A stretch of DNA of 64,000 nt from Fratercula arctica. Lineage: Eukaryota > Chordata > Aves > Charadriiformes > Alcidae. Both the position numbers and the translations under genes were made by a program. The notes beneath the pieces are model-generated. The model had not been told where the DNA came from. It did not search any database and was given only the letters and a program-made list of their open reading frames with translations. Of the stretch, positions 12,800-24,989 are shown in pieces. The stretch's first letter is position 1; every line of letters begins with the position of its first letter. The stretch lies in the NCBI GenBank assembly GCA_947846985.1, contig CANTUZ010000003.1:54570096-54634095 (forward strand), given 5' to 3'.

Positions 12800-13030
12800 T
12801 AGTCCAGCCACACCTAACAGAGGCATTTGCATGTATAATTAACTGTCATTTCCTGCAAATCAAATTACGTTGAATTAGAATTTAAAATGACTTTACAATT
12901 ACTGAACCATACTTGTTAGTGAGAAAGCGTGCAATGTTTTTACTGCGCTGCATTTGGAAAAGGACAGAGGCTTTTAACTCTTTCAAGAGAGCAATTATTT
13001 CTGAAATGCACATTCTGAGAAGCACAGTGT
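12800..13030. promoter_or_regulatory. Candidate conserved non-coding element with octamers
   Basis: It contains a perfect ATTTGCAT octamer (12825-12832), an inverted partial octamer TGCAAAT (12854-12860) and several TAATTA-like cores within 60 bases, in sequence free of repeats. POU-factor binding is an inference from the motif alone. Confidence 0.3.
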
Positions 13031-13458
13031 GTGCAGGGATCCTAACCTTATTTGCTTTATGCTGCTAACTACTGCTGGAGCTGGTGATGCTGCTCTCACA
13101 TGTGAGACAAATTAATTTGCTTCTTAAACTTTACGAGTAGAAGAACATAAAATGTCATATATTACTGCCATATTCCAGCAGCAGTTGTATGGGCTTCTGT
13201 ACAGAGTTGGTTTTGGTTTTAAAGTATCCAGCGACGTGGTTAAGGGTTCTTTTTCATGATAGGCTGTATAATTGGATGTGCAACTGTGAACTTAACTGTA
13301 AATGAAGATGTCCCTATTATCACTTATAGCATCCACTTAAATTGACAATGGGAATGTTCCACTTGTATTATAGAACTGTATTTCCTAAAAATATTCTCCG
13401 AAAATTTAGAGACTCTGCATTTCCTCATGTTTTGTGTCAGAGGATGATCAGAGAGAGA

Positions 13459-13481
13459 CTGTCTGTCTGTCTATCTATCTG
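13459..13481. repeat. Compound (GTCT)n(ATCT)n microsatellite
   Basis: Three GTCT units pass into ATCT units. It is short and possibly polymorphic. Confidence 0.7.
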
Positions 13482-16400
13482 AAACACAACCAAATAATAA
13501 AAGAGATTATATGAAATTGATGAAGCTAAGGACATTATATTTTAAAGTTATGCTATGGGCACTTTGTCTGGTATTCCACAGCGAAAAAAATAAATGTATT
13601 CATGTGTCTTAGTTCCTACAAAGCAGATCTTGCATGTTACTTAAATGACTTCCTGGCTATCTAGCATGATTTCACAGTCAAAGCCTTATTACGAATGTCT
13701 GCTTGAAGACCACAGTGCCCTGTTAACAGTTAATAGGAGCCAATGAATCTTGATTGATTCAACGACCAGGGAATATTTGATGTTCAACATCATAAAATAT
13801 TATGAGAACAGACATTAATTTTACTATCTGCTGCTTAGAGAAAGAATGGATTTACTTAAAAGGAATAGTAAGAGGACAACTTGTTTTTCTGTATCATACA
13901 AAAATACGATGACATTGTGTAGTTAATTTGAACCAACAAGAGCAATGAAATGTAGGGTTAAGATTCCTGTTACCTTTAATCTTGCTGTGGTGATACTCTG
14001 GAGGTAGTGCAATGTACTAAGCAATAATACTGTGGAAATAATAAGACCAACATAATTGTAAACTGGGGGGCTGGACAAAGGAGAGTGTGACATGTTTCTT
14101 GTCAGTTTTATTGGCAGAATGTTAGAATAATGTTAGAACAATCCCTCCTGAAACCAACAGAGGTCCCCAAATTAACATCAACAAGAGAATTTGCCTGAAG
14201 TTTGCCTCATCACACCCTGAATGTCACTGTTAATTTACCCTATTTAGTTATGGGATGGGTTTAATGGGGGACTGATGACAAGAGAGGCATTTCATTAGTG
14301 CTGTCTTCCTTCTTTTGCTCAGAGAAGGTCTCCTGCCAGCTGGTTCCTGGAAGACATCTGTGGTGTGGTGTGGGTGGTGACTGCTGAAGGCAAGCTCCTC
14401 TGCCAGCACCCAGACAGCTCAGGTTAGGATCTCACTGACTCTCGTATCCTAATTGGAAGGGAAGGCACTATTTGTGCTGTTAAAGAGTTTTGGATGTGTG
14501 ATGAAGGCTGAAAAGGAAAATGTGTTACAGAGTTGGATGGCAGAGAATAAAAGGAGAGGGGAGAGGCGGGGGATTGAAGCAAGAGGAAGATGGAGAAGCA
14601 GAACAGCATGGGAGGACGGAGCAGATGAGCGGGCAGACAGTAAATGAGCAGAGCTGCTTGCTGCCAAGCAGCTCCCAGGGGATGACACTGTGGAAGAGAA
14701 ACTTTCCCTCTGGGAGGCCTGAACTTACTGCCTTCCCCTGGGCTACAAGTGCTGTTGTCCACTTGTGTCAGCGTGTTGTCAGTGTATCCTCAGGAGGGTT
14801 TGACACAAGTTAAATGAGCAGTGTGGAAAAGAAACCTTTTCTTATGCCACCTGTTAGCACAAGAAGCTCATCAATGAAAGGGTCATGGTAATTCAAGTCT
14901 TTACTTTCTGAAGGGAAGTCTGACGTATTTTCAGACATCAAAGTTACCTGGTGGAACCACTGCCTTGAAAGGACCTGGTTTTAAAGGAGATGAGCATTGC
15001 TTGGATCTGCCAGTCTGGTATCTGTTCAGAAGCTCATCACACAGTTTTGCTGGACAATTAGGTCCCTGATCCTTCTTTAATAGGAATAATGCTGGGCAGA
15101 AACCAGACAGGACAGTGCTGTACAATACATTTAGACTGTTAAGTGGTTAACAACAGAGCTCCTGTTGTGATTCAGTCATGCCAGCATCATAATGCCAGCT
15201 TCTGTCCTCATCTGACACTTCCGTGCTGCTTGGAAGGAACCTCTGGGGAAATATGCTTTCACAGATTGTTGGTTGTACATTCACATCCTTCAGAGCCTTG
15301 TATAATAAAGCATCAGTTGAGGAAGGGGAAATAACCAAGTGCTGGTCACATACTAGCTCTATTTTTGCTGTCAGCACAACCTCAAAGGCAGCTGACACCG
15401 AGTGCAAGGTAAAGCTACTCAGGGGTCACCTCAATTAACAGCAGGGCTAGGACAGAGCCCCTGCCTAGCTTCAAAGATAAAGCTCTGCTACTTTTTCATT
15501 TTCTGAGAAGAACCTGACTAAAATGAGCAATTGGGTTCTTAAACTGCTAAAATCCATGGGGAAACTGCTAAAGCAGGATCCTCTGTGTGTGTGTGCCTGA
15601 AAGCAAAGCACATTACGCGATGACAGACTACCTCACGGTTAGCAGCGGTGGGGGGAATCTGTAACACAGAAATAGGAGTATACAGGTCCTAATTCTTTTT
15701 TAATTTTGGAGTGAAAACACGCTGATAAACAGTTGCAGTCAATATTGAAAAATGAGCTTACTTATTTTTTTGGACACAGAAGATGCTCCAGCATTGATTA
15801 ACTGTAATGGACTGCAGTGCACTGATTGCAAGGTAAGACAGGATTGATCGCTGGTGGGAAGACACTTGATCTTGGGGCAGCACCTTGGTGATCTTTAAAA
15901 GAGCATCAGCCGTACATGAAGAGCTGTCCCAAACTGAACTTACTGTGCAGTAAACGGGGACTCTGTTGCTCAAGATAATCTGGGAGCAGCAGGGAGGGCA
16001 GCAGCCTGTTCTGTCACTGTCAATGACACGGTAAGGTGAGGGTAAGGATGTTGGCAGAATGCCTGGATCTCTGAGTTTACTCAATCATGGTATGCATCGT
16101 ATTTTTTAGAAATATCCATTCATAAATTTTTAAGTAAAATAACCTCTGTAGAGTCTGAGCCTCCTCTTCCTCATACTAGTGGCTACAGCCATAATACATC
16201 TGCAGTGGGGCAACATGAGATTCTCCAGATCTTTCAGACAACGATAATCATTATTTTTCCTTTGTGAACTTTTCCTCTGGTGTCAAGGACCGTGTTCCCA
16301 TTTTAGAAGGAATAAGAGAATATTTTTCAGTCAGAAAACAGATCTTTTCAAACAGCTGTCATGGCTTGAGCTTTTATATTGTTTTAATGAGACAACAAAG

Positions 16401-17797
16401 GGAAGAGTTTCACAGTGGGATGCAGAGTGGATTTCGCCTATGTAATTAGTCTGAGCTTTTAAAAGAATTTAAATCCCAAGGAAAAAATTTCAGCCATGCC
16501 CATTTCCAAGCTCTGTGTGGTTAAATCAGATCTAAGCCCACTGGAGAAACCACATGTAAAGTCCACCGGCTGGTGGAGTAGCAAACCTCAAACAGTTTAA
16601 TTGTGCCACATAGTTGTATTTTTCAAACAGTCCACAAATATCCAGTTTCATTTCAGAGAGTGACTGTCTGTAATGAAGTGTTAGGTGGATAAAGTGAATT
16701 GTTTGAACAGTACAGGGATTTTTGAACTCAGTGTCATTGTGAGAAATGTTACCTTTTTGTGGACCAGCCAGGGAAAGCTGCAGCTTTTTTCTCTAAGAGG
16801 AAGATGGTAAATATTAATCATCCCTTGGCAACCTGTCAGGTGGTGGAACTCTAACCTGAGAGGAGCGATTTGCTGATTAGCTGATGTGACAGGTTATGAA
16901 ATAAATATTTACACACAGGGTAAAAGTAACAGTAGAGCTGGACACGAGATCTGCATCTCTTGAAGTCTTAGATCAGTGGTTTGGGTGGGGGGAATGTTTT
17001 CCTTTCTGGCCTTAGGGAAAAGGGTAACAATGTCTTTGTCAGGTTCTTTGTGGTGGTCCTTTAAATTCTGTGTGTGCCTGGGATTGCTCTATAAAAGGGT
17101 GACATGAGATGGGAAGGAGATCTGTAATCCTGGGTCCCCTGGCATGTGGCTTTCCAGCCTCAGGGCCCCTATGGAACATGCTGACCCGACCACCCAGCTA
17201 TCTCACCCTCCCCGGATACCAAGACATTTCACATTATCAAACGCTCTAAAAATGTCTCCCACATTGTCTGATGCCTCTGTGGTTTACCTGAGAGGTGGGT
17301 CAGTGTATGTGCTGATCTGGACTCTATATGCATGGTCACGGCCATCTTCATTTCCCAGCTTCCCTTTGCAAACAACAAATGTTGGATCAAGGGAGAGAGG
17401 GAAATACTGGAACAGCATCATCCTTGATGCAGCTGAACCAGAATCACAGTGACAATTAATGCTTGGCTACTGATCAGAAGGGAGGAAGGATTTTGCTTTG
17501 AGGCATTTCCAGGGCGCTGCAAAGACCCCTTAAGGAGAGCAAAGAAGGGGACATGCTCACTGCTGGGCTGGGCAAGGACTGTGTGCCCAATCCACTGTCC
17601 AAGCAACACTGTAGACAGCAAGGTAGCCCCTGTGAAGGAGACAAGTTGGAGGGGGATTGGAGCTAGAGAAGCAGGGATGGGCAGACCCACCCCATGGAAG
17701 ACAGGAGGCTGTGGACGCCCTCCATGGTAAGGACAAGGCTTCAGCCTTGTGATGGATTTCCTCAGGAGGCTGGAAGATGAAACTCGTTCAAAGAATG

Positions 17798-17830
17798 TAA
17801 AGAAGAAGAAAAGAAAGAAGAAAAAAAAAA
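17798..17830. repeat. A/G-rich purine tract
   Basis: AAGAAG and AAAG repeats ending in a ten-base A run. Its inverse makes the phenylalanine-rich stretch of a spurious minus-strand frame. Confidence 0.65.
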
Positions 17831-18241
17831 TCCACAAAAACCCCCAACCCTTTGAACACTGCTGTTTATGATTACATAGCAATTCAAGGCTCCCTTTCAC
17901 GTTCATAGCTAGAAACTGTTTTCCTAGATGAAGTTTTTAGAGGCTCAGATGTAATCAGCTAAGAAACTCTTCAAATAAGCTAGCCGTGTTTTGATTTGGT
18001 GCAAATAAGAAGTGAAGTAATAGAAATAGCTATTCTAGGAGTAGCTGAGGCTTTGAAATGCTGATTTTAAATGCTGCATGCTGCCATTCAGCTGTCCTGT
18101 CATAACAGTATGGAATGAAGGACAATTTCCCTCTCTGTGAGCACACAAAAAAAGCATATTAACAATTGGAAATAAAAATCCACCCCTGAAAAGTAGGGGG
18201 TTTTATATTTTTTTTTACTTTCTATTTTACTTTTTAATTCT

Positions 18242-18256
18242 CCCCCCCCCCCCCCC
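18242..18256. repeat. C15 homopolymer
   Basis: Fifteen consecutive C, which are prone to slippage and to sequencing error; the length should be treated as approximate. Confidence 0.85.
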
Positions 18257-18932
18257 GTATTTCTTCTTTACATCAAAAAGACGACAGCAATGTTTCTTAC
18301 GTCAGCTACAAAGGATATCCAGTTGTCATTTCTCTACTGCTAACAGTTACTTGACTTCACAGTTTGAAAAGTCTGATCAAATGGGGCAGTGCTATAAATT
18401 CACTCATTCTCCTGTGCCACGAACTGATGAGGAAGAGAGATCTGGGCTGATGCCTGTGCTGCAATCAGCAGCCCAGGCAGAGCCACATGTAGGCTCTGTG
18501 TTACCTGGGAGTGAAGGCTGGAGAGCTGCAGGGGTGCCGCCATGGGCAGCTGCTTGAGTATCTGCCCCGGGTCACGGCTAAGCTGGTACCTCAGTCCTTT
18601 GGCATCGTGATAGCTCTGTGGGTCCGATAGTGGAACTGGTTCGGGTCTGTCCGTACACATGCTTTGGCCCCACATAGTCTGCCTTGTGAATTTCCATCTC
18701 TGCATTTTGCCTTTGCCTTCCCCTCTTCGGCCTGATATGCAGAGAATTCATTTGCTGTGATACTTTATCTGAAAGAAGTTGCTCTCTCAACTTGCTGGCT
18801 ACTGGGAGGGGGCCATTGCTACCCCTCCTTCCTCTTCCCTAAACACCCCTACTCTGAAGAGGTTACAACAGCCTCTTTTAGGCTGTGCCCTCCCACCTAC
18901 CACATGGATATTCAGAAATTTTCAGAAATGGC

Positions 18933-19000
18933 TGTTTGGGTTTTTTTGTTGTTTTGGTTTTTTGTTGTGGGTTTTGTGGTTTGTTTTTTTTTTTTGCTTT
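18933..19000. repeat. G/T-rich low-complexity tract
   Basis: GTTTT/GGTTTT-rich sequence similar to that at 367-431, on the same strand. Confidence 0.65.
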
Positions 19001-22000
19001 TCCCTGTGGGCTGGTGTCGAAGCTAATCCAGCAGTATTCACAGAATAAAACAGGTTTTAACATAGCCTATTATGAGTCACATAAAATTGATTATGGAAAA
19101 ATGATATTTTGTCTTTATGTATCCCTGTAGTTTGGGCAGATAACTTTCAAGGTTTTTGTTATCTGTAGACCCTTGGTGGTTCTTCATTTACGTTCAGTGA
19201 CGTTTTCAGGATCTCTATTTAGAGAGATGGAAGTTTTAGTGGATTTCTGCAAACTCATCCATGCAGCTTTACCTCAATGCTACTGTTAACGTCTACCAGG
19301 CTCCTACCGTGGGGAAACTCGCTCCTACGTGTTCATGGTGGTAACATTGGTACAGCAGTAGCAAATTGTTCCTTCTGGTATGAATCTGGGGTGGTGGTGG
19401 TGGTGAGGGTGTAAATTAGTTTCTGGGTTAAAATTTAAGTTGTTTTCTGAAATCAGAAATATTTTTAGGTCCACTATTGTCACGTTGAGCACTAGTAACA
19501 GTTTATCTAGTACCACAGATCCTAATAAATGGATTATTCTATTTAGGAAGATATTAATGAATCGTGTTGCCTATTGCTAGGTTATTTCTTCTGCCCTGGA
19601 ATATAAAAATACAACTGAGGGGCGGTATACTGAGGACAAATGGAAAGAATTATTCTATTGTATTGTGTGTTGTTGTCTCGTGCTTTCATTACGATGGGAT
19701 GTAATTGTATTACCCACTGTACTGTTAGATTTCAGAAGGCTAGTTCATAAGCAGTAATAACATTTGTGGCAATCTGAGCTAAGTTAATGAAAAAGATAAT
19801 CAAATCTAGTGCTATAGGGCAAGATATCTGATATCTCCAGGGGTCATAGAGCTGACTCGGGGGAAGGGAAGGGAAGAAGGTGGTTGTATGTGTGGAGTGC
19901 CGAAGAGGCAAGAGACAGCAGAAAAGTGAGGGTCACCTTGCTCAGAAGCACTGTGTGCTGGTCACTGGCAGAGGCAGGAGGGTATGTGCTAGATGTATCA
20001 GAGAGATGAAGACACTTATCAAGCTAATGATATTTTTAGTAATGCCAATACCTGATGATGTATAAGTTTCAGCTGATCCCAGACGTTTGTCTCTGAGTTG
20101 ATTGGGAAATCAGATTAAGCAGTTCATGTATGCTTCTGCCTTGCTCGTAACACGCATCTACTGATGTGGGGGCTGATCATGGGTGGCATTGGAGTAGCCT
20201 TTTTTTGTTGTTGCTTTTCAGTAAACACCGACTCCAATCTGGAATTCAATTCTGTCCCTGATGTCAATGTAATATTTTATTGCCCCCCTAGACAATACCC
20301 AGTGGCGACTTTTCCTTGCTTCTAAGTATAAACACAACAAGTTTTATGTGTAGACATTTTCACCACCACATACTGGTATATTGCTTGAGGGTCCTGACAG
20401 TGGGTTATGAACTGACTCGTAGCAGAAATAGTGCATGTGTTCCGTGTAGCTGTGTAACTGATAATGTTCAGCAACAGACGTGTGCAATGGGTAACTGTAG
20501 TCAGCACCCAAAAACGTGTATTATCTCACAGACTTGTGCTATATTTATTGCAGTTACCTACTTCATCCTACTCGGATCTTTTGTATGCTCCCTGTTAGCA
20601 TTCTTCTTTTTCTGCTACTGCTCTCCTTTATGCAGATCTGCTTTTGACTGAAGTAAGAATTCTCATACCAAGTCCTAGCCATCTGAGGCCATCTAGTGCT
20701 ATAGCCTGTGTCTGTACATGGCCAAGGGTAGATGATTAGGAAAAACAAGAAGGCTAAGGAGTGCATGAAAGGGTCCATCCTTCCTTATATCTTCCCAAGT
20801 CTCAGAGACTTCCTAATTAGGTGTTTTAACTACCATACTGTGCATTTGATAGCTAATCCAATCTGAATAGATGTATTGAATCCCTTTTTGAATGTCTAGA
20901 CATTATTGGTTTCCTATAGCATCCAATAAGAAGTCTTAAGAGTTCACCAGTAAAGTACTGTTAGAAAAACGTAGGTAGGAAAGACTGGAGGGGCTGGTGG
21001 TTTTAGTTCTGCCCAGCCATTCAGTCTCTTTCCCTTCTACCTCTGTGCTTTTATGTAGCTCATATTCCCCCTATACAGGTAATATATTCATTGATAATTT
21101 GTGCATTTGGAGGGTCTCCTGTCATTTACATCTTTTGTGTAATTCTTCTGTTAGACCCCCATATGCACCTAAGAACTCATCAGGAGACTTGCCCCAGCCT
21201 AGCCATGAGGCAATCTCATAGTAAAGCCATAAGACTCCTCCAAGCAGGATGAGGGGTATGCTGAGGTCATGGGGATGATGGGAAGAACCAGTGGGGAATA
21301 TCTAAGGCAGAGATGGAGCTGCATAACTTAGAGCTCATGGCTGGGCGCTGAAAGGTGGCTTTGCTTTCATGCAGTGCATCTACAGTAGGATGGTAAAACA
21401 GGAGTGGTAGTAGCTCAGTCCCACAACCCTCAGCAGCAGAGTCACATGAGCTTAGTGCAGAGCTAACGCACTGCATGGTACCATCTAGATAAGTCCTCGT
21501 AGCCTATAAATGACACTTGCTGATCACATACTTTTGCTTTGAGAAAAATAAAGGGCTATATTTGATACTTGTGTACATTTTTTTTTTTTCCTTCAGAACA
21601 ACAACTACGCACAGAATTTAATCGGAAATATTAAAGAAGTTTTTGTCCAAAAGCTTTCAGTATGATGGTCTGTATCTTTTACGAGTGTCTACATGTATTT
21701 CATGCAGCAATACTTCAGTACTTTCGTGTTCTCAATGGTTGTATTTCTGTCAAAATTTTCCAACTTCTTTCCACGTCTGTCAGAAAAGCTTCATTGATTC
21801 CTAGAAGCAGGGTTATTTGTAATGTTTCTCTAGACTTTTTTGAAACTAAAAAAAAATAAAAATAAATCCAGCTGCTAAGCTTTAGGGTTTACAGTAGAAC
21901 AGAGGAAATAATGGCAATAAATTTGCTTGAACTTGTCATGATAATAATAATAACAACATTTCTATGAAGCTTGGATTGAAGAAAATCCAACAGAAAAACT

Positions 22001-22988
22001 GATTAAAATCTATCATATAAAAATTGACTGCTTCCGCCTACTCCTTCCCACAGTTCCTCTGAGCATCACTGTGTGTTTATTTTGAATATCTATGGTAAGG
22101 AGTTATTGAAACTAAATCAGGTTTTAATAAAACATGGTATTGTGGGATTTCTGTAGGGCTGAAGTTCAAGCTAACTGTCTTGAATATATAACACCAAATA
22201 TAGATTTTGCTTAACTTAATACCAAAGGGACTTTTATTTAGCTTGCTTTCTTTCTCTGCTCTGCTAGAGAAAAATTAATGTCTCATCACCTCTAAGAAAG
22301 TCAAAGTTATTCCAGAAGTGTGAGAGATCACAAAGTTCCCAGCATTGCAAATAGAGGTAGTTATTTTAAACAATAGCATTGAACCTTCTATATTGCTTCT
22401 CTCGCTCTTTCAGCACACACCTGTCTCTCCGTAGGATGGATTCTCAGCTGCAAACCATCCAGATTCTACTTTATGTATATGTGAATATTCAAGGTGAACA
22501 AGAATATATTCCCTGGGGGAGAAACAGTCAGTGCTATTCAGACAGCATTCCTTTTTTCCTTCCTTGACATAGAATAGGCTGTTGAAAATGTCTGTTGAAA
22601 CTGCATAAACAGATGAACAAATTTAATGTACCTAATCGGGATTTAGGAGAGAGAGGATAAATTTAACTCTTTCCTACATGATAATTGTTGTCTTTTCTAT
22701 TCCCATACAGTGTACGGATTTGGGGGCTTTTTTACACCCAGTCCAATATCAACGACCCAAGCAGGTGTCCCAGGTCACAACTTGACTGGGGAAGTAGGGA
22801 AGACAGGATTCACATCCCTGGTTTTCAAGCAGGTTGCCCTCTTAGCCAGAGGTAGGTGCTTGTCTATTGCTAACCTGACTGGATTAGGTTAGAAACCTAA
22901 GAACAATTTTTGCATGTCCTCTCTATTTCTTCTCTGATGGACTTCTGAAGGCATTTGGTTGGTCCTGGGGGTACCATTCTTATACGGA

Positions 22989-23002
22989 TCCCATGCATGG
23001 GA
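22989..23002. repeat. 14-bp perfect palindrome
   Basis: TCCCATGCATGGGA reads identically on both strands. It is noted as a possible protein-binding site. In a 64-kb window a palindrome of this length is only mildly unexpected. Confidence 0.7.
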
Positions 23003-24600
23003 CCTATGGGGACCTGGGGACTGTGTGTTGGAGTAGGATCTACTGCAACAGTAGTGAAGTACTTATTCCGTACCTGAGCTGGGCAGCTGAGAAAGCCCAG
23101 CCTGGGTACAAGCTGTCAGGCAGTTTCATTTTACCTGTAGGTGCATCTAGACAACATGTGCACAGCTGAGCAATTTGCTTGGCCTTCTCCCTTTTAACAC
23201 AAGGAGCTTGTATTAAAAGAGGATACATGACTGGACTGTCAGCCAGACTATCACGGTGCGTGGCCAACCACTATGGCCACACCTTCGTCTTCCTGTGCAA
23301 CAATCTGGTCATTGATCTGTGCTTCCTGACACACAGACCCTTCCTCAAGGCAGCCAGCAGTATTTGCTGAAGCACAGGAAGGCATGGAACCTTTGGAGTG
23401 GCAGTCCCAAATGGGACCAGCAAGGGTGTGCCCAGTGCTGCAAAACCAGTGGGGTGAGAGAGTCGAGTGGCTAGGGTATGGAGTCAAAACCTGTCAGGAT
23501 GAAACCTGTGCATGCCCCGACTTCTCTCTCTGTTGTGTGCCCTGGTTCCATGTTAAGGAAACGGGGGGTGCCCTAGGCAGGACCTGAGATGCCCCCCAGC
23601 ACATGCCCGTCACAGTGTGTGATGTGCCAGGGCCCTGGGACACACCATCTCCTAGAATGGTAAAACAGCCACAACTGCTGCCACTGATCTTGTGTGGGCT
23701 TATCCAAAATGCAGATTAACTTGCCATGGATGCAGGGACTTCAAAATTGGCCCTGTGCAACATGAGATGAGGCTTGGCAGGGCTGGTGCATAGCCGGCGC
23801 TAAAAAGGGCTGATGGGTGCTGGTCACTGCAGACACTCAGTGCCCTGCTCTCCAGCACACCCCTCGGCACCCACTGCCATCCGGCATTTCATTATCCAGT
23901 ATGTCCTGACAGTCCCAGGTAAAGACATCAATTCAGTGCTGCTGTGCTGATTCAGTTCCCAAGCAGCTGTCTGGGGTAAAAAAATGGGTTAAGCATTTAG
24001 ACATTGACCATTCTTGGATTAGACTAGGATCCAACCACGTTTTAATCTTTCTCGTGATAAGGTAGCTTAACCGCAGTTTTAAAATTCAGCACAGCGTAGA
24101 TATATTCAGCCCTCAAATATTTCTTACTTTGATTTCCTGAATTCTTCTTTTTTCTTCCCCCAGAACATGCAGAATGAATACAGGGTTCTGTGAATCATCT
24201 CAGTCATGCTTCATATGGAGGTAATGCTGCCACTTTACTGTTTTATTCTGTTTTATTCACCCATTTACACAGGCAAGGGTGGTGCTGCAAGCTGGTATTC
24301 AGTTGGTGATATTCCGATTTCCTGGGATATGTGCAATACGACTAATTTTATGAGTTAAACATTGAAGAGATGCCACTAGTTTTTAAAAGTCACGTTCCCA
24401 CTTGGCTCTTTCTCAAAATTGTTGTTACAAGCAAGATTACTGGGATCACCATAACAATAAAAATAAGTGCGGAGAAGTGTTTTGCCTTAGTCTGGGGTTT
24501 TGGAAGATTTTTTTATTTATTTTGCACTGGACAGCATTTATGCGTTTGTATATGGTCAGTGTCTCTGCTTGCTGTTTATAAGCAGTTTCTTCCCAGAAAA

Positions 24601-24608
24601 TATATAAA
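24601..24608 (+). promoter_or_regulatory. IYD: Candidate TATA box of IYD
   Basis: A TATATAAA-type element lies 201 bp upstream of the IYD start codon. If used, it would start transcription near 24630 and give an unspliced leader of about 180 nt. A second weaker TTTATAA lies at about 24575-24581. No CpG island is seen here. This fits a tissue-restricted promoter but is not proven, because a spliced leader is also possible (see the acceptor-like site at 24764). Confidence 0.45.
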
Positions 24609-24642
24609 CCTGGGACTGATTAACAGGAGGAGCACATCACAG

Positions 24643-24777
24643 ATGAGATTGTGGGGGCGGTGGCTGAAAAGTAGAAGCGGGATAGGGTCGAGGACTGAAC
24701 CTTGGGTCCACCCCTTTCTGGGTACTGCCGTTCTACTTTTCCCTTTTTTTCCCCTCCTTTTCAGGAGAAACTACTGA
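24643..24777 (+). other. Upstream ORF in putative IYD leader
   Basis: An ATG at 24643 opens a 44-codon frame that closes with TGA at 24775-24777, 31 bases before the IYD ATG. It has no recognisable product. If the leader is unspliced from the TATA box, ribosomes would meet this frame first, which could reduce or regulate IYD translation. Its 3' half is formed by a polypyrimidine tract, so the open frame may simply be low complexity. Confidence 0.3.
24731..24764 (+). promoter_or_regulatory. Strong splice-acceptor-like tract in IYD leader
   Basis: A pyrimidine run of about 30 bases ends in TTTTCAG|GAG at 24764/24765, 44 bases upstream of the start codon. It looks as good as the proven IYD acceptors. 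If used, the exon annotated as coding exon 1 would begin at 24765 and a non-coding first exon would lie further upstream. This is based on sequence appearance only. Confidence 0.35.
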
Positions 24778-24808
24778 ACTTGAAGGAAGGCTCCACGTTT
24801 TGATAGTC

Positions 24809-24989
24809 ATGGCACTCTTTTCTTCCCTAACCCCAGTCTTTATAGCCATTATATGTGTTTTGATTGGGGTAATGTTGAAGAAGACTAATGGAGAGAAGGA
24901 AAAACGTGAGACTAAAAGCAAGCCTCTATCTCGCCCGTGGGTGGATGAAGATTTAAAAGATGGCACTGACCACCACTTGGAGGAAGAAG
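24809..24989 (+). CDS. IYD: IYD coding exon 1 (membrane anchor and linker)
   Basis: This exon encodes residues 1-60 plus the first base of codon 61. The start is a good Kozak ATG (G at -3, G at +4). Residues 7-23 ([17 protein letters not shown]) form a hydrophobic segment that matches the N-terminal anchor of vertebrate IYD, followed by a Lys/Glu-rich linker and the conserved [10 protein letters not shown] block at residues 42-51. The exon ends at the donor G|GTAAG. An in-frame TTG at 24800 is not a plausible start, because the ATG has the better context and matches human IYD. The segment before the anchor is two residues longer than in human. Confidence 0.95.

Larger units (their letters stand above)
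11816..24600. other. Spacer upstream of IYD, proximal part
   Basis: No exon, RNA gene or clear transposon was recognised beyond the listed items. The sequence is mostly AT-rich with small GC-rich islands near 14540-14720, 17450-17730 and 22980-23900. The last of these is the most GC-rich but holds no convincing frame. Distal IYD regulatory sequence or a non-coding first exon could lie in the 3' part. Confidence 0.55.

Noticed and set aside
17418..17906. Longest minus-strand frame, 162 codons
   Set aside because: Its phenylalanine run comes from an A/G tract, it matches no family I recognise, and it has no splice or promoter context. Chance open frame.
22980..23700. GC-rich block as a solo LTR or CpG island
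   Set aside because: No TG...CA ends with a flanking duplication were found, and the CpG content is not high enough for an island.
1..24600. Coding exons of PPP1R14C expected from vertebrate gene order
   Set aside because: I searched by eye for its acidic EIDIDDLLD-type exon and its terminal exon and found neither. Only a 3' UTR could be present, which I cannot recognise.
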